DNA of 46,805 nt from Leifsonia sp. ku-ls (GTDB taxonomy: Bacteria > Actinomycetota > Actinomycetes > Actinomycetales > Microbacteriaceae): assembly GCA_003367665.1 (NCBI GenBank), contig QKXI01000020.1, positions 1 through 46,805 of the forward strand, read 5' to 3'. The notes beneath the pieces were generated by a model. The model searched no databases, was not told the DNA's origin, and saw only the letters and a list, made by a program, of their open reading frames with translations. The first letter of the stretch is position 1. The number at the start of each line of letters is the position of its first letter. The translations under genes and the position numbers were made by a program. Below, one piece after another: positions 25,332 through 33,368 of this stretch.

Positions 25332-26614
25332 TTCAGCTGGCTCCAGGCGTCCTTCAGCTGCTGGGTCGCCTGGCTCAGTCGGGCCGGGACGTCGGCGCCG
25401 TTGCGGATGTCGGCGAACGCCTTGCCCATGATCGAGTCGAACTGGACGTACCCGACGGAGACCGGTCGGGCGACCGCCGTGTTCGCCACTTCGTAGGCGA
25501 CCAGCTTCTCCACGCCGGCGCTGTGTGCTCCGCCGAGGGCTTCGAGCGTCGGCAGGTACTTCTTCTCCGCGGCCGAGTTCGCCGGGATGATCGTCGTGTT
25601 CTTGGTCGTCAGCAGGTTGCCCTCGGTGTCGAGAGCGGCGTACGTCAGGAACTTCTTCGCCAGCTCCTTGTTCTTCGAAGCCGGGTTGATGCCCCAGGAC
25701 CAGGAACCCGTCGGGGTCACCTTCTTGCCGCCCTCGAAGGACGGCAGAGGGGCGATGCCCCAGTCGAACTTCGCGTTCTGGCTGAAGTTGCCGACGTCCC
25801 ACGGACCGCCGACGAAGAAGGCGACATCGCCGTTCGCGAAGACGGGCGAGGTCTGGAAGCCGCCGACGCCACGGGGCGAGAGGCCGCTGGCGAAGGTGCC
25901 GGCGTACCACTCCATCGCCTTCTTCCATCCCGCGGTCTCGACGGCCGGGGTGAGCATGTCCTTGCCGGTGATGCCGGAGCCTCCGCCGAGCGACTCCACC
26001 AGGGGCTGCAGCTGGTAGTACGCCTCCACCTGCTCGAGCAGCAGCCCGCTCTTGATGCCCGCGGCCTGAGCCTTGCGGCCCGCCTCCACCGTCTGCTCCC
26101 ACGTCCACCGGTCGGCCGGGTCGGCAGAGGGCGGCGTGACTCCCGCCTTCGCCAGGGCGTCCCTGTTGAAGAACATCATCTGTGTCGAGTTCCACACCGA
26201 CAGCGCCCACATCTTGTCCTTGTAGAGGTTGATCTTGTACTGGCCGTCGGTGGTCGCCGCCTTCGCCTCCGGCTCGAGGGCAGACAGGTCCTCCAAGAAG
26301 CCCTGGGCCGCCAGCTGCGGGAGGTTCGGCTGGTCGACGGTGTAGACGTCGATGGTGGAGTCCTTCGCGGCGAGGCGCTGCTGGAGCGTGCTGCTCAGCT
26401 GATCGAAGGGGACCTGCGTGTACTTCACCGTCACGCCGGGGTTCTTGGCCTCGAATCCGTGGATCACCGGAGCGAAGGTCTTGGGGTCCTCCGGCCCGAG
26501 AAGCTGGACGGTTCCCGTGGTGGGGGTCGAGGACGCCGGGCTGGACGAGCAACCGGCCAGCGCGACCGCCGCCACGGAGAGGACGGCGGCGGCGATGAGG
26601 GATGAACGCTTCAT
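25328..26614 (-). CDS. ABC transporter substrate-binding lipoprotein (probable nucleoside or riboside binder)
   Basis: This 428-aa CUT1 extracellular binding protein has MKRSSLIAAAVLSVAAVALAG followed by the lipidated Cys22 and a Ser/Thr/Pro linker. AAAGGGAA precedes the ATG at 26614. It is the first gene of an operon of binding protein, two permeases, nucleoside hydrolase and sugar kinase, transcribed from a promoter at 26714-26686 that is covered by LacI-type operators. Ligand identity is inferred from the downstream enzymes; a ribose-containing disaccharide is possible. Confidence 0.88.
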   Translation of the reverse strand: MKRSSLIAAAVLSVAAVALAGCSSSPASSTPTTGTVQLLGPEDPKTFAPVIHGFEAKNPGVTVKYTQVPFDQLSSTLQQRLAAKDSTIDVYTVDQPNLPQLAAQGFLEDLSALEPEAKAATTDGQYKINLYKDKMWALSVWNSTQMMFFNRDALAKAGVTPPSADPADRWTWEQTVEAGRKAQAAGIKSGLLLEQVEAYYQLQPLVESLGGGSGITGKDMLTPAVETAGWKKAMEWYAGTFASGLSPRGVGGFQTSPVFANGDVAFFVGGPWDVGNFSQNAKFDWGIAPLPSFEGGKKVTPTGSWSWGINPASKNKELAKKFLTYAALDTEGNLLTTKNTTIIPANSAAEKKYLPTLEALGGAHSAGVEKLVAYEVANTAVARPVSVGYVQFDSIMGKAFADIRNGADVPARLSQATQQLKDAWSQLK

Positions 26615-26656
26615 CGGGTTTCCCTTTCGGAGGGGTCTGGGGGGTTGGGGCGGGAT

Positions 26657-26714
26657 CTAAGCGGATAGAACTAATCGGTTAGATGACCTTACTGCGAGCC
26701 TTTCCCGCGCGCAA
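26657..26714 (-). promoter_or_regulatory. Promoter of the nucleoside operon with two LacI-type operators
   Basis: On the minus strand TTGCGC (26714-26709) and TAAGGT (26691-26686) form a -35/-10 pair with exactly 17 bases between them. The palindrome CTAATCGGTTAG (26671-26682) covers the expected start of transcription, and a weaker copy CTAAGCGGATAG (26657-26668) lies just downstream. Together with the copy at 26735 they fit the LacI-family pattern with a central CG. Confidence 0.7.
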
Positions 26715-26723
26715 GAGCGGCGC

Positions 26724-26746
26724 TAGCATGTGTTCTAAACGATTAG
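26724..26746 (+). promoter_or_regulatory. lacI-family gene promoter with autoregulatory operator
   Basis: TAGCAT (26724-26729) is a candidate -10; the palindrome CTAAACGATTAG (26735-26746) covers the start of transcription and ends 9 bases before the ATG at 26756. The operator matches the two on the other side of the region, so autorepression is likely. Confidence 0.65.
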
Positions 26747-26755
26747 AGGAGACCG

Positions 26756-27733
26756 ATGCCGACCGGACGCGATGTCGCAGAGCGTGCGGGCACGTCCACG
26801 GCCGTGGTCAGCTACGTGTTCAACAACGGCCCCCGCAACGTCTCGGCCGCCACCCGGGAGCGCGTGCTGAAAGCGGCCGCGGAGCTGAACTACCGCCCGA
26901 ACGCTCTCGCCCGGGCTCTGAGCGCGGGCAGGACGCTCTCCGTCGGGCTCATCGTGCCGGACATCGCGAACCCCTACTTCGGCGAGCTCGCTCGCGCGGT
27001 GGAGGACGCCGCGACCGGCCACGGCCGGTTGCTCCTGATTGCGAACTCGGCGGGCGACGAGGACCAGGAGCAGAGGCACCTCACGTCCCTCATCGAGCGA
27101 CGGGTGGACGGCATCGTGCTCGTCTCGGTGTCCGACGCTCCCCGGATCGCGGCGCCGGCGGAGGCGGGCATCCCCGTGGTCGCGCTCCACCCGCTCGATC
27201 TCGAACAGCCGGCCTCGTCGCTGACCATCGACTACGATCGCGCCGCCGAGGAGGCGACGAAGCACCTCATCGACCACGGCTACACCTCCATCGGCGCGCT
27301 GACCGGCCCCAGCGACTCGGCGGGCTCCCGCCAGCACCTGGCCGGCTTCACGCGGGCGATCCTCCGGCAACCGGGCATACGCTCGAGCCACCGACGGTCA
27401 GAGACGTCCCGCGCGGATGCAGCCGCCGTCGCCCGCGCCTGGCTCCAGGAGCCCGACCGGCCACGAGCGATCTACGTCGCCACCGACGAGCAGGCGTTCG
27501 GCGTGCTTTCCGCGGCCGCGGAACTGGGCCTGGCCGTCCCGGCCGACGTCGCGGTCGTCGGCTTCGACGGAACCGCACACTCGCGCTACGCCGTGCCGCC
27601 GCTGTCCACCGTCCGGCAGCCCATCGAGATGCTGGCCACGCGCGCGATCGAGGTGCTCACGGCGCCCGAGGCCGGCCAGGTGCACGAGACGCTGCCCCAC
27701 CACTTCCAGGCTCGCGCCTCGTGCGGGTGCTGA
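26756..27733 (+). CDS. LacI-family transcriptional regulator of the nucleoside operon
   Basis: This 325-aa repressor has an N-terminal helix-turn-helix (DVAERAGTSTAVVSYVFNNG, residues 5-24) with the hinge helix NALARAL, then a periplasmic-binding-protein-like ligand domain that ends in the dimerisation region VPPLSTVRQPIEMLATRAI. GAGGAG precedes the ATG. It diverges from the operon it presumably represses and three matching operators lie between them. The inducer is probably ribose, a nucleoside or a derivative (inference). Confidence 0.9.
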   Translation: MPTGRDVAERAGTSTAVVSYVFNNGPRNVSAATRERVLKAAAELNYRPNALARALSAGRTLSVGLIVPDIANPYFGELARAVEDAATGHGRLLLIANSAGDEDQEQRHLTSLIERRVDGIVLVSVSDAPRIAAPAEAGIPVVALHPLDLEQPASSLTIDYDRAAEEATKHLIDHGYTSIGALTGPSDSAGSRQHLAGFTRAILRQPGIRSSHRRSETSRADAAAVARAWLQEPDRPRAIYVATDEQAFGVLSAAAELGLAVPADVAVVGFDGTAHSRYAVPPLSTVRQPIEMLATRAIEVLTAPEAGQVHETLPHHFQARASCGC

Positions 27734-27790
27734 GCGCCACAGCACGGCGGACTGCTCCGGGGCGTGGCGATGGCGGCCGCCGGCCCGCGC

Positions 27791-28072
27791 CTACTCGATC
27801 CCGAGCAGCCGCATCAGCGACTGCGCCACCAGCACGAAGCCGAGCACGGCGACGCAGCCCGCACCCGCCGCGACCAGGGCGAGCAGACCTCGCCGCGACC
27901 GACGACCCGCCACCGTCCGGCGGTCGAAGGTCACGCCGGACACCTTGTCGATGTTCGGTGCGACGATCGCGACGAACGGCTCCTGCGGATCCTCCGGCAG
28001 GCCGTAGGGCAGCGGCCGCTGCGGGCCGTCGGCGCGGAAGACCCCGTCCTCGCCCTCACGCATGTCGATCAT
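27791..28072 (-). CDS. Small single-span membrane protein of unknown function
   Basis: This 93-aa protein has a polar N-terminal 60 residues (GPQRPLPYGLPEDPQEPFVA), a basic stretch RRSRRG and one C-terminal membrane span (LLALVAAGAGCVAVLGFVLV) with a short tail. The ATG at 28072 has GAGGGG 4 bases upstream; a second Met lies three codons later. The gene runs from just past the tRNA-Ser terminator and converges on the lacI-family gene. I do not recognise a domain; the topology suggests an anchored cytoplasmic segment. Confidence 0.6.
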   Translation of the reverse strand: MIDMREGEDGVFRADGPQRPLPYGLPEDPQEPFVAIVAPNIDKVSGVTFDRRTVAGRRSRRGLLALVAAGAGCVAVLGFVLVAQSLMRLLGIE

Positions 28073-28111
28073 CGCGCCCCTCACGTTCGGTCGCTCGGCC
28101 GAGGACGACGA

Positions 28112-28151
28112 AAGCCCCCGGGACCCTTGCAAGCAAAGGGCCCGGGGGCTT
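28112..28151 (-). terminator. Terminator downstream of tRNA-Ser
   Basis: On the minus strand AAGCCCCCGGG pairs with CCCGGGGGCTT, and inside it CCCTT pairs with AAGGG around a 7-base loop, followed by TTCG. It lies 5 bases after the tRNA CCA end. Confidence 0.85.
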
Positions 28152-28156
28152 CCTCA

Positions 28157-28246
28157 TGGCGGTACCGGTGGGATTTGAACCCACGGTGGGCTTTCACCCA
28201 CACAACTTTTCGAGAGTTGCACCTTCGGCCGCTCGGACACGGTACC
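28157..28246 (-). tRNA. serU: tRNA-Ser (anticodon CGA)
   Basis: The minus strand folds into a class II tRNA: acceptor GGTACCG/CGGTACC, anticodon arm CAACT-CTCGAAA-AGTTG giving anticodon CGA, long variable arm GTGGGTGAAAGCCCAC, T arm GTGGG-TTCAAAT-CCCAC, discriminator G and an encoded CCA (28159-28157). It reads UCG serine codons. A strong terminator follows. Confidence 0.95.
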
Positions 28247-28320
28247 GCGGACTATCGTACGCGATTCCGGCGGCCGTCTCCAATCGGGGCGGTGGGCGTT
28301 CGGGGGTCGGTGGTCCGGGG

Positions 28321-28326
28321 TACTCT
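28321..28326 (+). promoter_or_regulatory. -10 element TACTCT of a leaderless SGNH hydrolase gene
   Basis: TACTCT ends 7 bases before the ATG at 28334 and there is no ribosome binding site, so transcription probably starts at or next to the ATG. Confidence 0.5.
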
Positions 28327-28333
28327 TCCTCGC

Positions 28334-29131
28334 ATGAAGGCTCTTCCGCGCATCCTGTCCGCCCTGGCCGGTGTGGTGGCCGGTGCGGTGCTCGCGGCGG
28401 TCGGGTGGCAGCGGGTGCAGGCGAAGCGGGCGTCCGTCGCGGAGGGGCGCGTGCGGCTCAACGAGCTGCTGCCGGTGCACTCCAAGTGGTGGCGGGATGC
28501 CGCCAACGACCCGGGCGAGCTGCTCTATGTGGCGATCGGGGACAGTGCGGCGCAGGGCATCGGCGCCTCGGCGCCCCGGAACAGCTACGTCGGCGTCATC
28601 GCAGATCACCTGCGCGCGGTGACCGGGCGCACGGTCCGGGTCGTCAACCTCTCCGTCTCCGGGGCGACCGTCGCCCTCGCGGTGGCCGACCAGCTGCCGC
28701 GGTTCGCGGCGCTCCGGCCCGACATCGTCACCGTGTCGATCGGCGCCAACGACATCGCGGCGTTCGATCCGGAACGGTTCCGGGCCGGCCTACGGGCCGT
28801 CTTCGCCGCCGTGCCCGACCACGCCATCGTGGCCGACCTGCCCTACTTCTACCTGCCCTGGAACGAACGGCTCGTGGCCGAGGGCAACCGCATCCTGCGC
28901 GAGGAGGCCGAGGCCCGGGGGCTGCAGGTCGTGCCGCTGCACGCGACCATGCGCCGGCAGGGCATCCGTGGCGCCTTCACGCAGTTCGCCGAAGACCTGT
29001 TCCACCCCAACGACCACGGCTACCGCGTCTGGGCCTCGGCCTTCCTCCCGGCCGTCACGGCGCGGGCGCGGGAGCTCTACCCGCGCACCGGCGACGCCGC
29101 CCAGCGGACCGCCGAGCCGCTCAGCGCCTGA
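28334..29131 (+). CDS. SGNH/GDSL-family hydrolase, membrane-anchored
   Basis: This 265-aa protein has one N-terminal span (about residues 7-26) and an SGNH esterase domain. Block I reads AIGDSAAQG with nucleophile S71; block III is IGANDI with the oxyanion Asn; block V DLFHPNDHGY carries the catalytic Asp/His. It should be held on the outer face of the membrane and act as an esterase or lipase; the substrate is unknown. A leaderless start is supported by TACTCT 7 bases upstream. It converges on the alpha/beta hydrolase gene over a repeat-rich spacer. Confidence 0.85.
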   Translation: MKALPRILSALAGVVAGAVLAAVGWQRVQAKRASVAEGRVRLNELLPVHSKWWRDAANDPGELLYVAIGDSAAQGIGASAPRNSYVGVIADHLRAVTGRTVRVVNLSVSGATVALAVADQLPRFAALRPDIVTVSIGANDIAAFDPERFRAGLRAVFAAVPDHAIVADLPYFYLPWNERLVAEGNRILREEAEARGLQVVPLHATMRRQGIRGAFTQFAEDLFHPNDHGYRVWASAFLPAVTARARELYPRTGDAAQRTAEPLSA

Positions 29132-29205
29132 CGCGCGCGGCGGCGCACCCGCTCAGCGCGCGACCCGCCGAGACGCACCCGCCCGGCCACGCACCCGCTC
29201 AGCGC
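29117..29205. repeat. Repeats of CCGCTCAGCGC after the SGNH gene
   Basis: CGCACCCGCTCAGCGC occurs at 29144-29159 and 29190-29205; the inner CCGCTCAGCGC also forms the last codons of the SGNH gene (about 29117-29127). The whole spacer to 29260 is a degenerate C-rich repeat with no clear gene. Confidence 0.6.
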
Positions 29206-29260
29206 ACGGCCCGCCCAGCCACGAGCCCCTCAGCCACACGCCCGCCGCGACGCGCACCCC

Positions 29261-30187
29261 TCACCGCGCCGCCCCGGCCGGCGCAACGTGCGCGAGGATC
29301 CGCTCCCACATCGGCGCGACCACGAGATGTCCGACGCCCGGCACCACCTCCATGCGCGCGTCGGGAAGCGACCGCTGGTACCACGCGGCGTGCGCGTGGC
29401 CGGCGATGCTGTCCGCCTGGCCCGCGACCACCAGCGTCTTCGCCGCCACGTCGGCCAGGTCGAAGCCCCACGGACGCGCGGTGTAGCTCAGGATGTCGTC
29501 CGCCACGCCGACCGTGCCCTGACGGAACGCGTCCACCAGCATCCGGCCCAGCCGGTCGCGGAGGCCGCGGCGGGAGAGGGCCTGCTGGTCGACCGCGCCG
29601 ATACCCAGCAGGTCGAGCGGCACGTCCTCCGGCTCCGACGCGGACGCCACCGCGTCGGCCTGCGGCTGGAGCATGCCGCGGAGCTGCGCCCGCGCCTCGT
29701 CCGGCTCCATCGCGGCCAGCCGGTCCGACAGTGCCTGCAGCTGGGGCTCGATCCACGGCACCGCCTCGTTCGGCGCGGGCGTGCCGACGATCGCGACACG
29801 GTCGACGAGCTGGGGATGCCGTGCGGCGAGGGCGAGGACCACGCGGCCTCCCGCCGACCATCCGACGACGCCGACCGTGTGCGGACGGCTCACGCCGATC
29901 ACCGACTCGGCCACCACGACCGAGCGCAGGTACTCCGCGATGTCGTCGGCGGCCCGGGCGATGCTGGGCCACTCGCCCGCCGGCCACGGTTCGCTCGAAC
30001 CGTAGCCGGGGCGGTCGATCGCGACGATGTGCGCGCTGCGCTCGGCGGAGGCGTCCGGGTCGGGGTCGAACATCGACGAGCCGGGCGCGGGGTGGCAGAA
30101 GACCACCAGGCGCTCCGCGTCGGAGTCGCCGAACCCGGACAGCCCAAGGACGCGGCCGGAACGGAGGGTGAACGTGCGGTCAGCCAT
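29261..30187 (-). CDS. Alpha/beta-fold hydrolase
   Basis: This 308-aa cytoplasmic alpha/beta hydrolase has the nucleophile elbow GWSAGG (S111), the oxyanion region FCHPAPGSS, and the late His in GVGHLVV. The acid is probably the Asp in AGQADSIAG. The ATG at 30187 begins MADRTFTL; another in-frame ATG lies at 30196, and neither has a good ribosome binding site (CACAAT lies 7 bases before 30187, a weak leaderless candidate). Substrate unknown. It diverges from radA. Confidence 0.82.
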   Translation of the reverse strand: MADRTFTLRSGRVLGLSGFGDSDAERLVVFCHPAPGSSMFDPDPDASAERSAHIVAIDRPGYGSSEPWPAGEWPSIARAADDIAEYLRSVVVAESVIGVSRPHTVGVVGWSAGGRVVLALAARHPQLVDRVAIVGTPAPNEAVPWIEPQLQALSDRLAAMEPDEARAQLRGMLQPQADAVASASEPEDVPLDLLGIGAVDQQALSRRGLRDRLGRMLVDAFRQGTVGVADDILSYTARPWGFDLADVAAKTLVVAGQADSIAGHAHAAWYQRSLPDARMEVVPGVGHLVVAPMWERILAHVAPAGAAR

Positions 30188-30297
30188 GCGGCCCATTGTG
30201 CCCGCGACGACCGACACGCAGAAGTGCCCACAGGCGGACGTCTCCGGACGATATCCACAGCCGCCGCGATCCTCCGTGCGATGACGGTGGCTGCCCG

Positions 30298-30303
30298 TAG
30301 TGT
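30298..30303 (+). promoter_or_regulatory. Candidate radA -10 element
   Basis: TAGTGT lies about 27 bases before the radA GTG, leaving room for the strong GGGGAGG ribosome binding site at 30321-30327. Confidence 0.35.
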
Positions 30304-30330
30304 GGAGCCCGATCGAGGAGGGGAGGTGCC

Positions 30331-31692
30331 GTGGCGAAGGCGTCCGTCAACTATCGCTGTTCCGAGTGCGGCTGGTCGACCGCCAAGTGGGTGGGCCGGT
30401 GCTCCGAGTGCGACGCGTGGGGCACGCTCGCCGAGCAGGCGCAGCCCACCGGGGTGCTCCGCGCCCTCAAGCCCGTCACGATCGCGGCGGGGCGCGAGGC
30501 GCGGGCGATCACCGACATCCGGGCGGAGGGCGTCGACCGGCGGCCGAGCGGCATCGGCGAGTTCGACCGCGTGCTCGGCGGCGGCATCGTCCCCGGCGCA
30601 GCCATCCTGCTGAGCGGCGAGCCCGGCGTCGGCAAGTCGACGCTGCTGCTCGAGGTCGCGTCCCGGGCTGCACGCGCGCGCAACCGCGTGCTCTACGTCA
30701 GCGCTGAGGAGTCGGTGAGCCAGGTGCGCATGCGCGCCGAGCGCACCGGCGCGGTGCACGACTCGCTCTTCCTCGCGTCCGAGACCGACCTGGCGACCAT
30801 CGTCGCGCAGATCGACGCGGTCCAGCCGGCGCTGGTCATCGTCGACTCCGTGCAGACCGTGTCCAGCGGCGCCACCGAGGGCATCGCGGGCGGGCCGAGC
30901 CAGGTGCGAGAGGTGGCGAGCACCCTCATCCGCGTCGCCAAGGAACGCGACCTGCCCGTCGTCATCGTCGGCCACGTCACCAAAGACGGCTCGATCGCCG
31001 GGCCGCGCCTGCTGGAGCACCTGGTCGATGTGGTCTGCCAGTTCGAGGGCGACCGGCAGACGGCCCTGCGCTTCGTCCGCGCCCTGAAGAACCGCTTCGG
31101 CCCGACCGACGAGGTGGGCTGCTTCGAGATGGCGGGAGACGGCATCGCCGAGGTGCCCGACCCGAGCGGGCTGTTCCTCAGCCGCAGCACGACGCCGGTG
31201 TCCGGCACCTGCGTGACCGTCGCGATGGAGGGCAGGCGACCGCTGCCGGTGGAGGTGCAGGCGCTCGTCGTCGGCACGACCGCGCCCAATCCGCGCCGGG
31301 TGACCAACGGGGTGGATGCGTCCCGCGTGGCCATGCTGCTCGCGGTGCTGGAACGCCGCGCGGGCATCAAGCTCGGCGACAAAGACGTCTACGTCTCCAC
31401 GGTCGGCGGCGTGCGGCTGAACGAGCCGGGGGCCGACCTGGCCATCGCGCTGGCGATCGCGTCCGCGGCCACCGACCGCGCGATCCCGCACACGCTGGCG
31501 GCCTTCGGTGAGATCAGCCTGGCCGGCGAGATCAGGCCTGTCGTCAGCGGCAAGCAACGCACGGCGGAGGCCGCGAGGCTCGGCTTCGCGACGCGGATCG
31601 ACGACCGCAGCGCATCCATTCGCGAAGCGCTCCGGCTGGCGTTCGCGGCCGCGACCACCGACCGGGAGCGCGAGCTCGACGCGGCGTTCTGA
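30331..31692 (+). CDS. radA: DNA repair protein RadA/Sms
   Basis: This 453-aa protein is a RecA-like ATPase with helicase activity that helps process recombination intermediates. Zinc finger C10-C13-C24-C27 (CSECGWSTAKWVGRCSEC), Walker A GEPGVGKST (96-104), the RadA-specific KNRFG motif, and a C-terminal Lon-protease-like domain (VYVSTVGGVRLNEPGADLAI) are all seen. The GTG has GGGGAGG 3-4 bases upstream. Length is standard. Confidence 0.96.
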   Translation: MAKASVNYRCSECGWSTAKWVGRCSECDAWGTLAEQAQPTGVLRALKPVTIAAGREARAITDIRAEGVDRRPSGIGEFDRVLGGGIVPGAAILLSGEPGVGKSTLLLEVASRAARARNRVLYVSAEESVSQVRMRAERTGAVHDSLFLASETDLATIVAQIDAVQPALVIVDSVQTVSSGATEGIAGGPSQVREVASTLIRVAKERDLPVVIVGHVTKDGSIAGPRLLEHLVDVVCQFEGDRQTALRFVRALKNRFGPTDEVGCFEMAGDGIAEVPDPSGLFLSRSTTPVSGTCVTVAMEGRRPLPVEVQALVVGTTAPNPRRVTNGVDASRVAMLLAVLERRAGIKLGDKDVYVSTVGGVRLNEPGADLAIALAIASAATDRAIPHTLAAFGEISLAGEIRPVVSGKQRTAEAARLGFATRIDDRSASIREALRLAFAAATTDRERELDAAF

Positions 31693-31762
31693 TCAGGCGT
31701 GTCGAATCGGGGCGCCGCCGTTCGACGCTTCCGTACGAGACACCACAACGGAAGGAACTTCC

Positions 31763-32119
31763 ATGCCGCTCTTCGCCGTCCTCATCCACTTCGACCCGAG
31801 CGCCGAGCACGACGCGGCCGAGCTCGCCGAGCACGACCGGCACTCCGACGACCTCATCCGAGCGGGCGCGCTGGTCGCCGCCTACGCGCTCACGCCGCCC
31901 GACACCGCCCGCTCGCTGCGCGCCGACGGCGAGACCGACGGACCGTACACCGAGAGCAAGGAGCTGATCGCGGGCATCGGCATCCTGGAGGCCGACGACC
32001 GCGACGCCGCCCTCACGCTCGCCCGCCAGAACCCCGCCATGCGGCACGGCTCGGGTGTGGAGGTGCGCGAGATCGCCGAGGTCTACCTCCGCGGGGCCGC
32101 CGCCGTCACTGCAGGATGA
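31763..32119 (+). CDS. YciI-family (YCII-related) protein
   Basis: This 118-aa ferredoxin-fold protein of the YCII family starts MPLFAVLIHFDPSAEHD; the family has a conserved His/Asp pair, here in EHDRHSDDL, and the GPYTESKELIAGIGILEA block of the DGPF-type subgroup. GGAAGGAA precedes the ATG. These proteins are small cytosolic enzymes or sensors of uncertain function. Its last 14 bases overlap the convergent gene at 32106. Confidence 0.85.
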   Translation: MPLFAVLIHFDPSAEHDAAELAEHDRHSDDLIRAGALVAAYALTPPDTARSLRADGETDGPYTESKELIAGIGILEADDRDAALTLARQNPAMRHGSGVEVREIAEVYLRGAAAVTAG

Positions 32120-32738
32120 ACTGCTTCGACTCCGAGCTCTTCACACCGGAGACGCTGGTCTCCAGGTGATACGAGGCTCCGCCCGCCGGCACCTGCGGGC
32201 GCTGCGCCTGGCACGTCGACGGGTCGGAGCGGGTGCGGTCCCAGGTGATCGGCGCCTGCGACGAGATGGTCTTGCCGGGCTGCAGCAGCACCTCGGCGTC
32301 CACCTTGTCGGTCTGGCAATCCGTCGACTTCCAGTACACCTCGGAGCCGCTCGTGATGGTGAACGCCTGCTGCGCCGTCCCGGCGTCGATCGTGCACGCG
32401 GCCGAGCCCGTGTTCGTCAGCGCCACCGAGAGCTGCGGCAGCTCCCCCGCCGCGTAGACGTCCTTGTCGGTGACGGCCTCCACCTTCACGTCGCCCGGCG
32501 TGCACGGCTTCCCGTCGGCGCTCGCGCTGCTGGTCGGGATGCTCGTGGCCGCGGCCGGGGTGCTGCTGGCGGTGGGGGCGGGCGCCTTCTTCTCGGGCTC
32601 GCCGCCGGCCGAACCGGGGCGCACAACGATGAGGACGATCACGACGACGACGGCGACCAGGCCGAGGAGGACGAGGAGCCGACGACGCCAGTAGACGCTG
32701 CTCGGCTGGGGGCCGACCGGGTGCTTGAACGTCGACAT
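32106..32738 (-). CDS. Membrane-anchored extracytoplasmic protein of unknown function
   Basis: This 210-aa protein has a cytoplasmic N-terminus, one span (about residues 19-40, LLVLLGLVAVVVVIVLIVV), an Ala/Thr/Ser/Pro linker, and a C-terminal beta-rich domain with Cys residues (KPCTPGD, SAACTID, STDCQ, STCQA), probably two disulfides. It resembles Ig-like accessory proteins common in actinobacteria. The ATG at 32738 lies 6 bases after TATAGT, so the mRNA is probably leaderless; the longer in-frame start would cross that promoter. Confidence 0.7.
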   Translation of the reverse strand: MSTFKHPVGPQPSSVYWRRRLLVLLGLVAVVVVIVLIVVRPGSAGGEPEKKAPAPTASSTPAAATSIPTSSASADGKPCTPGDVKVEAVTDKDVYAAGELPQLSVALTNTGSAACTIDAGTAQQAFTITSGSEVYWKSTDCQTDKVDAEVLLQPGKTISSQAPITWDRTRSDPSTCQAQRPQVPAGGASYHLETSVSGVKSSESKQFILQ

Positions 32739-32744
32739 GCCCGC

Positions 32745-32750
32745 ACTATA
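32745..32750 (-). promoter_or_regulatory. -10 element TATAGT of a leaderless gene
   Basis: TATAGT on the minus strand is separated by 6 bases (32744-32739) from the ATG at 32738 and no ribosome binding site is present. Confidence 0.6.
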
Positions 32751-32801
32751 GCCAGCGTCCCGCGGCCCGCCCGGCAGGCGCGCCACGCCGTCAGGGCATG
32801 C

Positions 32802-33320
32802 TCAGAGGCGCTTGAGCATGCGGGTGTTGCCGAGGGTGTTGGGCTTCACCCGGGCGAGGTCGAGGAACTCGGCGACACCCTCGTCGTGCGAGCGCAACAG
32901 CTCCGCGTACAGCGCCGGGTCGACCGTGGCCTCCCCCATGTCCTCGAAACCGTTCCTGGCGAAGAAGTCGACCTCGAACGTCAGACAGAACAGCCGGTCG
33001 AGCCCGAGTTCGCGGGCGTCGGCCTCCAGCCTCCCGAGCAGCGCACGGCCGACGCCCTTGCCCAGCCACGCGTCCGACACCGCGAGCGTGCGCACCTCGC
33101 CGAGATCGCTCCACATGACGTGCAGCGCGCCGCAGCCGATCAGCTCGCCGTCGGCGTCCTGCGCCACCCGGAACTCCTGCACCGACTCGTAGAGGGTCAC
33201 CATCTCCTTGCCGAGCAGGATGCGTCGCTGCACCAGAGGCTCCACCAGCTGTTGGATGCGGGGCACGTCACTCGTCCGCGCCCGCCGGATGCTGAACCCT
33301 GGCCCGCTGTCACCGCTCAC
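32802..33320 (-). CDS. argA: GNAT amino-acid N-acetyltransferase (ArgA-like)
   Basis: This 172-aa GNAT protein resembles the short actinobacterial glutamate N-acetyltransferase that makes N-acetylglutamate for arginine synthesis. Acetyl-CoA binding is seen in VRTLAVSDAWLGKGVGRALL, and LFCLTFEVDFFARNGFE follows. The GTG at 33320 lies 6 bases after TAGGCT, fitting a leaderless start. No arginine genes adjoin it, so the substrate rests on family likeness. Confidence 0.78.
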   Translation of the reverse strand: MSGDSGPGFSIRRARTSDVPRIQQLVEPLVQRRILLGKEMVTLYESVQEFRVAQDADGELIGCGALHVMWSDLGEVRTLAVSDAWLGKGVGRALLGRLEADARELGLDRLFCLTFEVDFFARNGFEDMGEATVDPALYAELLRSHDEGVAEFLDLARVKPNTLGNTRMLKRL

Positions 33321-33326
33321 CGTCCC

Positions 33327-33332
33327 AGCCTA
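33327..33332 (-). promoter_or_regulatory. -10 element TAGGCT of the leaderless argA-like gene
   Basis: TAGGCT on the minus strand lies 6 bases before the GTG at 33320 with no ribosome binding site between them. Confidence 0.5.
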
Positions 33333-33368
33333 GCGAGGGCGGGGAGGGGGCCCGGACGGCCCGGGGGC

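Noticed and set aside
28157-28246. tRNA-Ser as an attachment site for an integrated element
   Set aside because: No integrase, no repeated tRNA 3' end and no foreign gene block nearby.
26683-30171. A 1162-codon plus-strand frame through lacI, the tRNA and several genes
   Set aside because: It crosses a tRNA gene and uses a shadow frame of the LacI and SGNH genes; no domain is visible.
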